A stretch of DNA of 64,000 nt from [Mycobacterium] fortunisiensis (GCF_019050325.1 NZ_VOMB01000002.1:124001-188000); one strand, 5' to 3'. Positions 44,478-54,344 are shown, counted from the stretch's first letter. Numbers and translations are program-made. The notes: generated by a model from the letters alone, not told the origin.

Positions 44478-47400
44478 ACCGACCAACCAGTTCTATCTGT
44501 CGCGGCTGCAGGTCATCAACTGGGGTGTGTTCGACGGGTACCACTCGATCCCGTTCAGTCCACAGGGCACCCTGATCACCGGATCCTCGGGAAGCGGTAA
44601 ATCATCACTGCTGGACGCGATTTCGCTGGCGTTCCTGCCGTCGCACCGGCGTAACTTCAACGCCTCCGGCGACACCACGGCAGCCGGGTCGGGCACCGGC
44701 AAGCGCACCGTCGACAAGTACGTCCGGGGTGCCTGGGGTGAGCGACGCGAGGGCACCAGCCGTCAGATCATGTATCTGCGCGGCACGGGTCCGGCCTGGT
44801 CGGCGGTGGCGGTCACCTATCGGGATCGGTCGGGGCGCGCGGTCACCGGGCTGGTGCTCAAATGGCTGGCGGCCGAGAAGACATCCGATCCGGGCAGCCG
44901 CTACTACCTGATCGACGCCGACCGCGACATCTTCGGCCCGTGCAACCGGTGGGCGGCCAACGGCTATGACGCTGCCGTGTTCCGTGACGACGGTTGGACC
45001 GGCGGCCGCAGTGAGAGCCAGTACCTGGCCCAGCTCTACGCCGGCATCGGCATTCGGGCGTCGGAAGCCGCCCAGCAGCTGCTGGGCAAGGCGAAGTCGC
45101 TGAAAAGCGTTGGTGGCCTTGAGCAGTTCGTCCGTGAGTTCATGCTCGACGAGCCGGCCAGCCTCAGCGGGGTGGAAGAGGCGCTCGAGCAGATCAACCC
45201 ACTGGTCGAGGCCCGCGGCCTGCTCGACGTGGCCCGTCGCAAGCGCAACACCCTCGGCAACATTGCCGCGGTACAGGCGCGCTACGCCGACGAGGCGGCG
45301 AAGTTCGGCGTGATCGACACCATCGACAACGCGATGATCCGGGATTACGTGGACCATCTCAGGCTGGCCCAGGCCGGCCCCGAGATCGAGAACCTCGACG
45401 ATCAGATCACCCAACTCGGCGCTCAGCGCGACGAATTCGGTACCCAGCAGCGCCAGCTGAAGAACGAGCACAACTCGTTGATGGCGCAGATCAACACCAT
45501 GACCGTGGATCTGGTGCCCCTGCAGCAACGCCTCACCGAGGCCGAGCGGATCAGCGACGAGGTGTCGCGGCGGCGCAGTGCCTACGAGGAGAAGGTCACG
45601 GCCCTGGGTTTGACCCCACCGGACAACGGTGAGGAATTCTGGTCGCTGCGTGAGACATTGATGGACGAGGCCGACCGGTTGCATCGAGAGCTGTTCACCG
45701 GCAATCAGCCCTACGTCGAGGCCTCGGCCAAGGAAGTGCGGGCGCGCGAGGCGCGCGAGACGGTGGAAGCCGAGCTGGAGCGGGTGCAACGGCTGGGTTC
45801 CCCGCTCCCGAGAACCGAGTACGAGATGCGGGCCCGCATCGCCCGGGAGCTCGACATCTCCGAGCGTGACCTGGTCTACGTCGCCGAGCTGATGGAGCTC
45901 AAACCCGACGAGACACGCTGGCGGTTGGCCGTCGAGAAAGTGTTGCGCGGGGCCGGTTTACGTCTCCTGGTGCCCGATGCCCACATGGAGCGGGCCCTGC
46001 GCTTCGTCAACGAGAACGACATGCGCGGGCGGATCCAGTTGCAGCACGTCCAACACGGCGCGCAGTTGCGCACGCCGCCGCCGGGGACGCTCGCCACCAA
46101 ACTTCAGCTCGCCGACCCGATCCACGACAGCGCCGTAGAGGCGCTCAACGTCATCGCCGGTATCGGTGACCACGTGTGTGTGGACGGCCCGGAGGAGTTC
46201 ACCGCGCAATCCCGCGCCGTGACCGATCAGGGCCTGCGTAAGGACAGTGGCCGGCTGTCGATCAAGGACGACCGGTCCCGGCTACGTCCCTCGGACTACA
46301 TCTTCCTCGGCGGCACCGCGGCCAAGATCGAAGCGCTGCAAGATGATCTGACGGCCGCCCAGGAGGTCTACCAGGTGGCGCGCAGTGCCCGTGAGCGGCT
46401 CGACGAGCACCGCGGCCAGTTGCAGTCACGGGAGCGGGCCTGCCGGGCACTGTGCGAGCAGTACCTGCAGTGGAGCGACATCGACACCGATTCCGTCGAC
46501 GAGCTGCTCGACCGGCTGCAGGACGAACACAACCTGTTGGTGTCCGACAATCCCGACGCCGAGCGGCTCCAACAGCGCGCCGAGGAATGCTGGGAGCGGG
46601 TCGAGAAGGTGATCCAGCAGATCGGCTCGCTCAACGAACGCGAGTCCACGTTGGACCGCAGGCGCACCGCGTTGCTGGAGCTGAGCGAGGTCTTGACCGA
46701 ACGGCTCGGGGACCGCGAGTTCCCGCGGCATGCCCGCGACACCATCGACGGCTATGCCGCCGAGGTGGCGTTGCCCCTGGAGCTGCTCGAATCCGAGCCC
46801 TACCGTGCCGAACTCAGTCGGGTCATCAGCCGCGAGCGGGACCGGCTGCGGGCGGACCGCAACCGATCGCACGATGAACTGGCCGGCATCATGGCCGCGT
46901 ACGACGCGTCGTTCCCCGACGCCATCCCCAACGACAGCGACGTGTTCGACGAGCGGGTGCACGATTACGTGGCGCTGTGCCGGCGGATCGACGAGCGAGA
47001 GCTGCCCGATGCGTACGACCGGATGCAGCGGCTGATCACCGAGCAGGCGCCGGGGGCGATCCTGAACCTGCACATGATCGCCGACAACGAGGCGCGGCGG
47101 ATCACCGAGCAGATCGCCCGGGTCAACACCGGTTTGGGCGCGGTGGAGTTCAACCGCGGCACCCGGCTGACCCTGCACGCCGGCACCCGGCATCTGGCCG
47201 CCGTCGACGAGCTCAACGAGAAGGCCCAGCGTATCTCGGCGCGGGTGTCACTGGTCAGCTTCGGCGACGAGACCGCGATGTTCGAGCAGTACACCGACAT
47301 CCTGCAGTTGCGAAAGTTGTTGGCCGGCAACACTCCCGAGGACCGGCAGTGGACTCGTGACGCGCTCGATGTGCGTAACCGGTTCGTGCTGTACTGCGAG

Positions 47401-47832
47401 GAGCGCGACGCCGAGACCGGTGAGGTGATCCGGACCTACAGCAACTCCGGGGACAACTCCGGTGGTGAGCAGGAGAAGCTGATGGCGTTTTGTTTGGCCG
47501 GGGCGCTGAGCTTCAACCTGGCCAGCCCGGACAGTGACGACACCCGGCCGCTGTTCGCCCAGCTCATGCTCGACGAGGCCTTCTCGAAATCGGATCCGCA
47601 GTTCGCCCAGCAGGCGCTCTCGGCGTTCCGCAAGTTCGGCTTCCAGTTGGTGATCGTGTCGACCGTGCAGAACAGCACCACGATCCAGCCCTACATCGAC
47701 AACGTCGTGATGGTGTCCAAGTCCGACGCGTCGGCGCCCAATGCCCGGCCCGTCGCCTCGGTCACGTCGGCGTCGATCTCCGAATTCGCCGATCTGCGAC
47801 GCACTCCCGGGGATGCCGTGCCCAGCGCGTGA
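44470..47832 (+). CDS. jetC: JetC/MksB-type SMC ATPase
   Basis: 1120 residues. Walker [10 protein letters not shown] is at residues 38-46, the ABC signature SGGEQEKL near 997 and Walker [12 protein letters not shown] near 1032. Long coiled coils lie between (about 290-450 and 640-900) around a hinge-like region. This is the SMC motor of Wadjet/MksBEF complexes, which extrude DNA loops and, with the nuclease JetD/MksG, cut small circular plasmids. Here jetD does not follow: the convergent htdX gene ends 32 bp away. Without the nuclease it might work in chromosome organisation, or use a JetD from elsewhere. Confidence 0.9.
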   Translation: MAEPTNQFYLSRLQVINWGVFDGYHSIPFSPQGTLITGSSGSGKSSLLDAISLAFLPSHRRNFNASGDTTAAGSGTGKRTVDKYVRGAWGERREGTSRQIMYLRGTGPAWSAVAVTYRDRSGRAVTGLVLKWLAAEKTSDPGSRYYLIDADRDIFGPCNRWAANGYDAAVFRDDGWTGGRSESQYLAQLYAGIGIRASEAAQQLLGKAKSLKSVGGLEQFVREFMLDEPASLSGVEEALEQINPLVEARGLLDVARRKRNTLGNIAAVQARYADEAAKFGVIDTIDNAMIRDYVDHLRLAQAGPEIENLDDQITQLGAQRDEFGTQQRQLKNEHNSLMAQINTMTVDLVPLQQRLTEAERISDEVSRRRSAYEEKVTALGLTPPDNGEEFWSLRETLMDEADRLHRELFTGNQPYVEASAKEVRAREARETVEAELERVQRLGSPLPRTEYEMRARIARELDISERDLVYVAELMELKPDETRWRLAVEKVLRGAGLRLLVPDAHMERALRFVNENDMRGRIQLQHVQHGAQLRTPPPGTLATKLQLADPIHDSAVEALNVIAGIGDHVCVDGPEEFTAQSRAVTDQGLRKDSGRLSIKDDRSRLRPSDYIFLGGTAAKIEALQDDLTAAQEVYQVARSARERLDEHRGQLQSRERACRALCEQYLQWSDIDTDSVDELLDRLQDEHNLLVSDNPDAERLQQRAEECWERVEKVIQQIGSLNERESTLDRRRTALLELSEVLTERLGDREFPRHARDTIDGYAAEVALPLELLESEPYRAELSRVISRERDRLRADRNRSHDELAGIMAAYDASFPDAIPNDSDVFDERVHDYVALCRRIDERELPDAYDRMQRLITEQAPGAILNLHMIADNEARRITEQIARVNTGLGAVEFNRGTRLTLHAGTRHLAAVDELNEKAQRISARVSLVSFGDETAMFEQYTDILQLRKLLAGNTPEDRQWTRDALDVRNRFVLYCEERDAETGEVIRTYSNSGDNSGGEQEKLMAFCLAGALSFNLASPDSDDTRPLFAQLMLDEAFSKSDPQFAQQALSAFRKFGFQLVIVSTVQNSTTIQPYIDNVVMVSKSDASAPNARPVASVTSASISEFADLRRTPGDAVPSA

Positions 47833-47864
47833 CGGTGCCCTGGCCTCGCCGGGTAAATCCAGGC

Positions 47865-48689
47865 TCAGACCGGGCTGATCGTCGCGCTCAGGTGCGGGTA
47901 GCCCTTCTTCAGGTTGCGCAGCGTCAGCTCCCAGCCGTCGGCGTCGCGCTCGACATAGAGCCCGGCTTTGGCCGGCAGCACCACCGGCTTGGCGAACCGC
48001 ACCGAGTAGTTGACCGCGTCGGGCAGCTGCCCCTCGATGTTGGCCAGTACCGCTGCCGCGCTGAACATCCCGTGGGCGATCACGGTCGGGAAGCCGAACA
48101 GCTTGGCGGCCAACCCGTTGGTGTGGATCGGGTTGTGGTCCCCGCCGATTGCCGCGTACTGCCGGATCTGGCCCGGGGTGATGCTCAGGACCGCGTTGGG
48201 CGGCGGCAACTTCGGCTGTTTCTGCGGCTCGGGCTTCGGCTCACCGGACAGGCTGGTGCGCTGTTGATGCAGGAACGTCGTCACCTGATGCCAGACCACA
48301 TCGTTGCCGACCTTCAGGTCGGTGACGATGTCGACCAACAACCCCTTGCGGTGCTCACGCAGGTTCTCCGCGTGCACGGCCGCGCTGACGGTGTCGGTCA
48401 CCTTGATCGGCCGGTACTGCGTGATGTGGTTCTCGATGTGCACCGAACCCATTGCCGCGAACGGGAAATCGAATCCGGTGACCAGCGACATGACTGTCGG
48501 GAAGGTCAGCGCGAACGGGTAGGTCAACGGCAGGGTGTCACCGAACCGCAGCCCGGTCACCTGTGCGTAGGCGGCGACGTTGGCCGGGTCGATGGGCAGC
48601 TGCTCGACCGTGACGGTGCGGTCCGGCAGGGTCTCGTCGCGCGGAATGAACGGCAGGGCGCCGACGACAGCGCGGAGCATGTTGTTCAC
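47865..48689 (-). CDS. htdX: (R)-specific 3-hydroxyacyl dehydratase HtdX (MaoC family)
   Basis: 274-residue double hot-dog protein. The C-terminal hydratase-2 motif is YAAIGGDHNPIHTN...FGFPTVIAHGMF near residue 195, with catalytic Asp and His; the N-terminal half is the second, inactive hot-dog. It matches Rv0241c, which dehydrates 3-hydroxyacyl-CoA or -ACP. GTG 48689 lies 3 bp after the fabG4 stop, so both are one operon. Convergent with jetC. Confidence 0.9.
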   Translation of the reverse strand: MNNMLRAVVGALPFIPRDETLPDRTVTVEQLPIDPANVAAYAQVTGLRFGDTLPLTYPFALTFPTVMSLVTGFDFPFAAMGSVHIENHITQYRPIKVTDTVSAAVHAENLREHRKGLLVDIVTDLKVGNDVVWHQVTTFLHQQRTSLSGEPKPEPQKQPKLPPPNAVLSITPGQIRQYAAIGGDHNPIHTNGLAAKLFGFPTVIAHGMFSAAAVLANIEGQLPDAVNYSVRFAKPVVLPAKAGLYVERDADGWELTLRNLKKGYPHLSATISPV

Positions 48690-48692
48690 CGC

Positions 48693-50045
48693 TCAGGCCC
48701 CCAGCATGGCCTGGCCGCAGACCCGGATGGTGTTGCCGGTGACCGCATTCGACGCCGGGCTGGCGAAGTAGGCGATCAGCTCGGCCACATCCACTGGTTG
48801 TCCGCCCTGGAACAGTGAGTTCAGCCGGCGGCCGACTTCGCGGGTGGCCAGCGGGATCGCCTCGGTCATCTTGGTCTCGATGAACCCGGGGGCGACCGCG
48901 TTGATGGTGATGTTCTTCTCGGCCAGCACCGGGGCCAGCGCCTCGGTGAGCCCGATCATCCCGGCCTTGGTGGCGGCGTAGTTGGTCTGCCCGCGGTTAC
49001 CGGCGATGCCGGCCATCGAGGACAGCCCGATCACCCGGCCGCCGTCACCCAGCACTCCGGCTTCCACCAGGCCTTCGGTGAGGCGTTGCGGGGCAAGCAG
49101 GTTCACCGCGATCACGGCGTCCCAGCGGGCCTCGTCCATGTTGGCCAGCAGCTTGTCGCGGGTGATGCCGGCATTGTTCACCAGCACGTCGACCTTGCCG
49201 TCGTGCTGGGCGGTGACGTGGGCGACGATCTGCTCGACGGCATCGTCGGCAGTGACGTCCAGGGTCAGTGCGCTGCCGCCCACCTTCTCGGCGACCTTGC
49301 CCAGGTCCTCGGCGGCCTGGGGAACGTCGACGGCCACCACGGTCGCGCCGTCGCGGGCGAACACCTCGGCGATCGTCGCGCCGATCCCGCGGGCCGCACC
49401 GGTCACCACGGCCACCTTGCCGGCCAACGGCTTGTCCCAATCGGCGGGCGCGGTCGAATCGGCGGCACCCACCCGGAACACCTGACCGTCGACGTAGGCC
49501 GACTTGGCCGACAGGATGAACCGCATGGTGGATTCCAGGCCCGTCGCACCCGGGTCGGCGTCCGCGGCCAGGTACACCAGGGCCACCGTCGCGCCCCGGC
49601 GCAGCTCCTTGCCCAGCGAGCGGGTGAAGCCCTCCAGCGCGCGTTGGGCGACCTGGGCGTGGACGCTGCCGGCCTGCTCCGGGGTGGTCCCGACGACCAC
49701 CACGCGTGCGCACGAGCCGAGATTGCGCAACACCGGGGTGAAGAACTTGTAGAGCTCCTTGAGTCCGGTCGCGTCGGTGATGCCGGTGGCGTCGAGCACC
49801 ACTCCACCGAAGGAATCGGCCCAACGGCCGCCGATGTTGTTGGACACCACGTCGTAGTCGCCGGCCAGGGCGGTGCGCAGGGGCTCGGCGACGCGGCCCT
49901 CCCCGCCGATCAGCAGAGACCCGGCCAAGGGCGGGTCGCCGGCCCGGTAGCGGCGCAGCGTCTCGGGCTGCGGTACGCCCAGCTGTTTGGCCAGGAACGA
50001 TCCCGGCCCGGAATTGACCACTTGGGAAAACAGGTCGGAAGCCAC
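48693..50045 (-). CDS. fabG4: High-molecular-weight 3-oxoacyl reductase FabG4
   Basis: 450 residues, matching Rv0242c (454 aa). The N-terminal 200 residues are a degenerate flavodoxin/Rossmann-like domain. The C-terminal SDR domain has [14 protein letters not shown] near 217, the Ser in IGLSSMAG near 342 and Y-x3-K in NYAATKAGM near 358. It reduces 3-oxoacyl-CoA with NADH. GTG 50045. It is divergent from fadA2 across a 109-bp region that contains the palindrome at 50090-50105. Confidence 0.92.
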   Translation of the reverse strand: MASDLFSQVVNSGPGSFLAKQLGVPQPETLRRYRAGDPPLAGSLLIGGEGRVAEPLRTALAGDYDVVSNNIGGRWADSFGGVVLDATGITDATGLKELYKFFTPVLRNLGSCARVVVVGTTPEQAGSVHAQVAQRALEGFTRSLGKELRRGATVALVYLAADADPGATGLESTMRFILSAKSAYVDGQVFRVGAADSTAPADWDKPLAGKVAVVTGAARGIGATIAEVFARDGATVVAVDVPQAAEDLGKVAEKVGGSALTLDVTADDAVEQIVAHVTAQHDGKVDVLVNNAGITRDKLLANMDEARWDAVIAVNLLAPQRLTEGLVEAGVLGDGGRVIGLSSMAGIAGNRGQTNYAATKAGMIGLTEALAPVLAEKNITINAVAPGFIETKMTEAIPLATREVGRRLNSLFQGGQPVDVAELIAYFASPASNAVTGNTIRVCGQAMLGA

Positions 50046-50089
50046 TTCAGCTGCCTTTCGCTTCGCAGTGCTGCGTTGTCCATACCGAA

Positions 50090-50105
50090 CTTACTCCAGA
50101 GTAAG
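50090..50105. promoter_or_regulatory. Palindromic operator TTAC-N6-GTAA (copy 1)
   Basis: CTTACTCCAGAGTAAG is an inverted repeat with arms CTTAC and GTAAG. It lies in the divergent fabG4/fadA2 promoter region. The same layout occurs upstream of fadE5 at 57012-57027. Confidence 0.65.
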
Positions 50106-50154
50106 AACAGTGGGTAATATGGCCCCGGACAACCCGACAGTGGAGGGCAAACAG

Positions 50155-51456
50155 ATGGCCAACAACACGACCCGGCGACGCGTTGCCGTATTGGGTGGCA
50201 ACAGGATTCCGTTCGCGCGGTCCGACGGCGCCTATGCCAACGCCTCCAACCAGGACATGTTCACCGCAGCCCTGGACGGTCTGATCGAGCGGTTCGATCT
50301 GGCCGGTGAACGGCTCGGCGCGGTGATCGGCGGGGCGGTGCTCAAGCACAGTCGCGACTTCAACCTCATGCGCGAATGCGTGCTGGGCAGCTCGTTGTCG
50401 CCGTACACGCCGGCATTCGACCTCCAGCAGGCCTGCGGCACCGGTCTGCAGGCCGCGATCACCGCGGCCAACGCCATTGCGCTGGGCCAGTACGAGTCCG
50501 CCGCCACCGGTGGCGTGGACACCGCATCGGACGCCCCGATCGCCTTCGGCAACGACCTGCGCCAGGTGCTGCTGGGCCTGCGCCGGTCCAAGTCCAACCT
50601 GGACCGGCTCAAGCTGGTGGGCAAGCTGCCGGCCGCCCTCGGGGTGGAGATCCCGGTCAACAGTGAACCCCGCACCGGCATGTCGATGGGCGAGCACGCC
50701 GCGGTGACCGCCAAGAAGATGGGCATCAAGCGCGTCGACCAGGACGAACTGGCCGCGGCGAGCCACCGCAACATGGCTGCGGCCTACGACCGCGGCTTCT
50801 TCGACGATCTCGTCACCCCGTTCCTCGGGCTGTACCGCGACAACAACCTGCGCGCGGACTCCACCCCGGAGAAGCTGGCCAAGCTCAAGCCGGTGTTCGG
50901 CGTCAAGGCCGGCGACGCGACCATGACCGCGGGCAACTCGACGCCGTTGACCGATGGGGCCTCGGTGGCGCTGCTGGCCAGCGAGGATTGGGCCGCCGCG
51001 CATGGTCACGAGCCGCTGGCCTACTTCGTCGACGGCGAGACCGCGGCGGTCGATTACGTCAACGGGCCCGACGGTCTGCTGATGGCACCGACCTACGCGG
51101 TGCCCCGGCTACTGGCCCGCAACGGGCTGACCCTGCAGGACTTCGACTTCTACGAGATCCACGAGGCGTTCGCCTCGGTGGTGCTGGCCACCCTGGCCGC
51201 CTGGGAGTCCGACGAGTACTGCACGCAACGCCTCGGTCTGGACAAAGCGCTCGGCAGCATCGACCGCACGAAGCTCAACGTCAACGGTTCCTCGTTGGCA
51301 GCGGGACACCCGTTCGCGGCCACCGGTGGCCGGATCGTGGCGCAGCTGGCCAAGCAGCTGGCTGAGAAACGGAAGGAAACGGGTAAGCCGGTGCGCGGCC
51401 TGATCTCCGTGTGTGCGGCCGGGGGGCAGGGCGTCACCGCGATTTTGGAGGCGTAG
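50155..51456 (+). CDS. fadA2: Acetyl-CoA acyltransferase (thiolase) FadA2
   Basis: 433-residue thiolase matching Rv0243. The nucleophilic Cys is in FDLQQACGTGLQAAI near residue 92, the His in EIHEAFASV near 345, and the C-terminal Cys in SVCAAGGQGVTAIL near 420. It catalyses the last step of beta-oxidation or its reverse. GTGGAGGG before ATG 50155 supports this start. The 3' end reads into a 35-bp tandem repeat, and the F6-like RNA follows on the same strand. Confidence 0.93.
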   Translation: MANNTTRRRVAVLGGNRIPFARSDGAYANASNQDMFTAALDGLIERFDLAGERLGAVIGGAVLKHSRDFNLMRECVLGSSLSPYTPAFDLQQACGTGLQAAITAANAIALGQYESAATGGVDTASDAPIAFGNDLRQVLLGLRRSKSNLDRLKLVGKLPAALGVEIPVNSEPRTGMSMGEHAAVTAKKMGIKRVDQDELAAASHRNMAAAYDRGFFDDLVTPFLGLYRDNNLRADSTPEKLAKLKPVFGVKAGDATMTAGNSTPLTDGASVALLASEDWAAAHGHEPLAYFVDGETAAVDYVNGPDGLLMAPTYAVPRLLARNGLTLQDFDFYEIHEAFASVVLATLAAWESDEYCTQRLGLDKALGSIDRTKLNVNGSSLAAGHPFAATGGRIVAQLAKQLAEKRKETGKPVRGLISVCAAGGQGVTAILEA

Positions 51457-51534
51457 CTTGCGGAGCCGACCATGGGGGTGTGGAGGCGTAGCTTGCGGAG
51501 CCGACCACGGGGAGTGGAGGCGTAGCGAGGGCTG
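51447..51534 (+). repeat. Three tandem copies of a 35-bp repeat at the fadA2 3' end
   Basis: The word GGAGGCGTAGCTTGCGGAGC starts at 51447 and 51482, and a shorter variant GGAGGCGTAGCGAGGGCTGA starts at 51516, so the period is 34-35 bp. The first copy covers the fadA2 stop codon (GCG TAG). Confidence 0.8.
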
Positions 51535-51622
51535 ACCAGGCCCGACCGCCGCGGCGGAAACATCCGAAAAGTTTGTTCTCTGGATGTGTAACGGCGACGG
51601 GACAAGGGTCGATACACGGGTA

Positions 51623-51668
51623 GCTCCGTGTTGCCGTCTGACCCCCCGACCCGACGGCAACACGGAGC
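51623..51668 (+). terminator. 16-bp perfect hairpin with C6 loop after fadA2
   Basis: Arms GCTCCGTGTTGCCGTC (51623-51638) and its complement (51653-51668) enclose TGACCCCCCGACCC. It may terminate fadA2 or be a structured RNA. No U tract follows. Confidence 0.6.
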
Positions 51669-51701
51669 GACCTAGCTATCGGGCTCCGGCGAAATTCGAC
51701 C

Positions 51702-51727
51702 GTATTTTCCTCTGGTTTGAGGGGTAC
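51702..51727 (+). promoter_or_regulatory. SigF-like promoter candidate for the F6-like RNA
   Basis: GGGTAC (51722-51727) matches the mycobacterial SigF -10 (GGGTAY). Fifteen bases upstream is GTATT, a partial match to the -35 GGTTT. Transcription would start near 51735. Confidence 0.4.
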
Positions 51728-51734
51728 CCGAGGC

Positions 51735-51858
51735 GTACGATCGACGCTACGACGGGTTCGGGAGTGACTGATCCAAAGAGTCGGTACAGGGGTGAAAGAC
51801 CGACTGCGTGAGTCGAAAAGTAACGCCCCCAGGTGTCCTCCCGAACCCGCCCTTTTTT
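51735..51858 (+). ncRNA. F6-like small RNA
   Basis: No protein fits 51541-51884. The ends of this stretch pair perfectly over 11 bp (GGGTTCGGGAG at 51754-51764 with CTCCCGAACCC at 51838-51848) and a T6 run follows (51853-51858), an intrinsic terminator closing a folded RNA. Inside are small hairpins, such as CGACT-GCGTG-AGTCG near 51801. In M. tuberculosis the SigF-dependent sRNA F6 lies directly after fadA2, between fadA2 and fadE5, on the same strand. Position, size (about 105-125 nt) and the SigF-like -10 agree; I could not compare the sequences. Confidence 0.65.
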
Positions 51859-51884
51859 GCCTTCTGACGCCATAGCGTGGGGGC

Positions 51885-52796
51885 ATGCAGATCAGCATCC
51901 TTGCCTCACTCAGCGAAGCCGGCGGTCGGTCCCCGGTGGACGCCACCGTAGAAAATCTCGCGCAGCTGCGTGACGAGGGATTCCGCCGTGTCTGGATGAC
52001 CCAGATGCCGTATGAACCCGACCTGCTGACCGTGCTGGCGGTGGCCTTCCGTGAGGTGGACGGCATCGAGGTCGGCACCGGGGTGATCCCGATCCAGAAC
52101 CAGCACCCGATGCTGTTGGCGCAGCGCGCGCTGACCCTGAGCCTGATCAGTGGGGGCCGCTTCCTGCTGGGGCTCGGCATGACCCATGCTGCGGTGACCG
52201 AGGGCATGTGGGGCATCCCGTGGGACAAGCCGGTGCGTCGGCTCCGCGAATATCTCGACGGGCTGCAACCGCTGCTGGCCGGTGAGCCGGCCGATGCGCC
52301 CGGTGAGACCGTCACGACCCGGGGCGCCTTGCAGATTCCGGGGGCCTCGGCGCCGGACGTGTACATCGCCGCCCTGGGGCCACAGCTGCTCAAACTCGCG
52401 GGCCGTCGTACGGCGGGCACCGTCACCTGGATGACCGGCCCCAAGACGCTGGCCGAGCACGTCGCACCGACGTTGCGCGAGGCGGCCGGGGAGCGTTCGG
52501 TCCGGGTGGTGGCAGCGCTACCGGTCAGCGTCACCGACGACGTCGACGGGGCCCGCGCCCAGGCTGCCCAACAGTTCGCCATGTACGGGCAGCTGCCGTC
52601 CTACCGGGCCATGCTCGACCGGGAGGGATACGCCGGTCCCGAGGACGCCGCCATCATCGGCGACGAAAGTGCGGTGGCGGAACGTATCCGGTCGTTGAGC
52701 GCCGACGGCGTCGACGAGTATGTCGGGGTGGCGTTCGACGCGTCGCCGGAGACCAGGGCCCGTACCCGGGCGCTGCTGCGTTCGCTGGAAAGCTGA
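51885..52796 (+). CDS. LLM-class F420-dependent oxidoreductase
   Basis: 303-residue luciferase-like TIM barrel of the mycobacterial F420-dependent type. EGFRRVWMTQMPYEPDLLTVLA near residue 35, VGTGVIPIQNQHPMLLAQRALTLSLISGGRFLLGLGMTH near 70-105 and the F420-loop region AALGPQLLKLAGRRTAGTVTWM near 165 are visible. It would transfer hydride between F420 and an unknown substrate. ATG 51885, 26 bp after the T run of the F6-like RNA. Part of the insertion between fadA2 and fadE5 relative to M. tuberculosis. Confidence 0.88.
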   Translation: MQISILASLSEAGGRSPVDATVENLAQLRDEGFRRVWMTQMPYEPDLLTVLAVAFREVDGIEVGTGVIPIQNQHPMLLAQRALTLSLISGGRFLLGLGMTHAAVTEGMWGIPWDKPVRRLREYLDGLQPLLAGEPADAPGETVTTRGALQIPGASAPDVYIAALGPQLLKLAGRRTAGTVTWMTGPKTLAEHVAPTLREAAGERSVRVVAALPVSVTDDVDGARAQAAQQFAMYGQLPSYRAMLDREGYAGPEDAAIIGDESAVAERIRSLSADGVDEYVGVAFDASPETRARTRALLRSLES

Positions 52797-52809
52797 CCGC
52801 GAGCAGGGA

Positions 52810-53676
52810 TCAGTGCAGATGGTGGGCCAGGGCGCCCTGTTCGCCGAACAGGACCTCGGTCCAATGCTCGAGTAGAGCGGCGTTGTCGGTGTCATCGGGA
52901 TGGAATCCGCGTTTGGTGTAGGCGCGCAGCCGGGCCAGGACTGCGCGGTTCACGAACGGTGAGTGGCGCAGCTGGGCCAGGCTGCGGAACAGGCGTACGG
53001 GATTGCGGGCGGCGCGGTCTGTCAGTATCGAAATAGTCGAGAACAGAGCGACATTCATGGTGAAGGTGAGCCTGATGATCCTCATGGTCCAGATTCGCCG
53101 GCGCTCGGTCCCGCCGACCGCCCGGTACACGTCAAATGCGACCGCCCGGTGTTCTGATTCCTCGACCGCGTGCCACAGCAGCATCGACCGCACCTCGGTC
53201 GATCCCAGTAGTTGTTGGGCCCGCTCATCGGTGAGCAGGGTTTCGGCGAGCACCGCGGTGAAATGTTCGAGGGCCGCCGTGATCGCGAGGCAGGTCAGTG
53301 GTGACAGGCGGCGCTCGAAGGCCGTCACGTCCAGGTGTGTGCCTCGGTCGATCCGGCGGGTGGGGTAGCCCATCTGCTGCAGTCGCTCGTTCAGCGCACG
53401 GTGTTCGCGACCGTGGGTGACCTCCTGCCCGATGAAGCCCTGGACCTGTGACTTCAATTCGGGGTCGGTGATCTGATCGGCGAAGCGGCGCACCGAACGG
53501 ACGAAGAAATCTTCACCCTCCGGAAATGTCGCAGAAAGATGGGCGACGATATGGCTCATCACCAAATCGCCGTCGACGAAGTGACGATCGAGCGATCCGG
53601 TGGGGTAGGAGAACCGGATGCGCCGGGCGCGAACGGTTGGTTTGACTGCGGCAGCGGAGTTTTCGGTGACGTTCAT
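52810..53676 (-). CDS. Predicted metal-dependent hydrolase (PF10118-like)
   Basis: 288 residues of an all-helical ferritin-like family of predicted metal-dependent hydrolases. Candidate metal ligands are in GQEVTHGREHRALNE near residue 80, ALEHFTAVLAETLL near 130 and WHAVEESEHRAVAFDVY near 165. AGGAG precedes ATG 53676 by 5 nt. The start overlaps the tetR stop by 4 bp (ATGA), so regulator and enzyme are translated together. Reaction unknown. Confidence 0.85.
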   Translation of the reverse strand: MNVTENSAAAVKPTVRARRIRFSYPTGSLDRHFVDGDLVMSHIVAHLSATFPEGEDFFVRSVRRFADQITDPELKSQVQGFIGQEVTHGREHRALNERLQQMGYPTRRIDRGTHLDVTAFERRLSPLTCLAITAALEHFTAVLAETLLTDERAQQLLGSTEVRSMLLWHAVEESEHRAVAFDVYRAVGGTERRRIWTMRIIRLTFTMNVALFSTISILTDRAARNPVRLFRSLAQLRHSPFVNRAVLARLRAYTKRGFHPDDTDNAALLEHWTEVLFGEQGALAHHLH

Positions 53677-54326
53677 GTTGGCTCCTGTGGTGGTCGGTGG
53701 TCGTGCGGCTCGGCGGTGAGCCGCGGGCGGATGATCGACTTGAACGCGGCGAGGACATCGTCGGCGGGATAGGGGTCGTACCCTTCGATGGCCGTTCCGA
53801 CTGCCAAGCCGTTCATGAGCGCGAAAATCATGTGGACTGCGGTGCGTGGGTCCAGAGCCGCAGCACCGTCGCTGGACGGGAACAGCTCGGCGTAGACGCC
53901 CTCGCAGGCGGCGGCGAACTGTGTGTCGATATCGATGACGGCGCGTGCCAGGTCGGGATCGGTGCGCGCGGCCACCCACAGCTCGTGCCAGGCGGTGAAC
54001 GTCGACTCCGAGAACATCGACCAGAGCAGGTCGATAGCGGCATCGAGTTTGTCGGCTGACGGATCGAGGCCGGACATCAGCAGTCCGAACTCCTCGATGC
54101 GGCGGTCGAACGAGTGCGTCACGGCGGCGGTGAGCAGTTCGGTCTTGGTTCGGAAATGGCTCTGCAATGCACCGATCGACACACCCGCGCGGTGAGCGAC
54201 CCCGGCCGTGGTGGTGGCTTTGAACCCGACCTGGACCAGCGACTCGAATGTGGCGTCGAGTAGGGCGCGGCGGGTCTGAGCTGTGCGCTCGGCCTGAGTT
54301 CGGCGAGCGGGTGTGGCCGGTGACAT
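53673..54326 (-). CDS. TetR family regulator
   Basis: 217 residues. The helix-turn-helix is in residues 18-63: RRALLDATFESLVQVGFKAT, then GVAHRAGVSIGALQSHFRTKTELL. The C-terminal domain is helical. ATG 54326 is 18 bp from an AT-rich palindrome with 11-bp arms (54345-54372), its probable operator. It is translationally coupled to the metal-dependent hydrolase gene, which it probably controls. Confidence 0.9.
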   Translation of the reverse strand: MSPATPARRTQAERTAQTRRALLDATFESLVQVGFKATTTAGVAHRAGVSIGALQSHFRTKTELLTAAVTHSFDRRIEEFGLLMSGLDPSADKLDAAIDLLWSMFSESTFTAWHELWVAARTDPDLARAVIDIDTQFAAACEGVYAELFPSSDGAAALDPRTAVHMIFALMNGLAVGTAIEGYDPYPADDVLAAFKSIIRPRLTAEPHDHRPPQEPT

Positions 54327-54344
54327 ACCGCAAGCCTGCTCCGG

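Noticed and set aside
51447-51534. Tandem repeats as a CRISPR array
   Set aside because: The units are contiguous with no unique spacers and there are no cas genes in the window.
51584-51873. Two short open frames over the F6-like RNA region, one on each strand
   Set aside because: The DNA is better explained by perfect stems, a T run and a SigF-like -10; the peptides look random.
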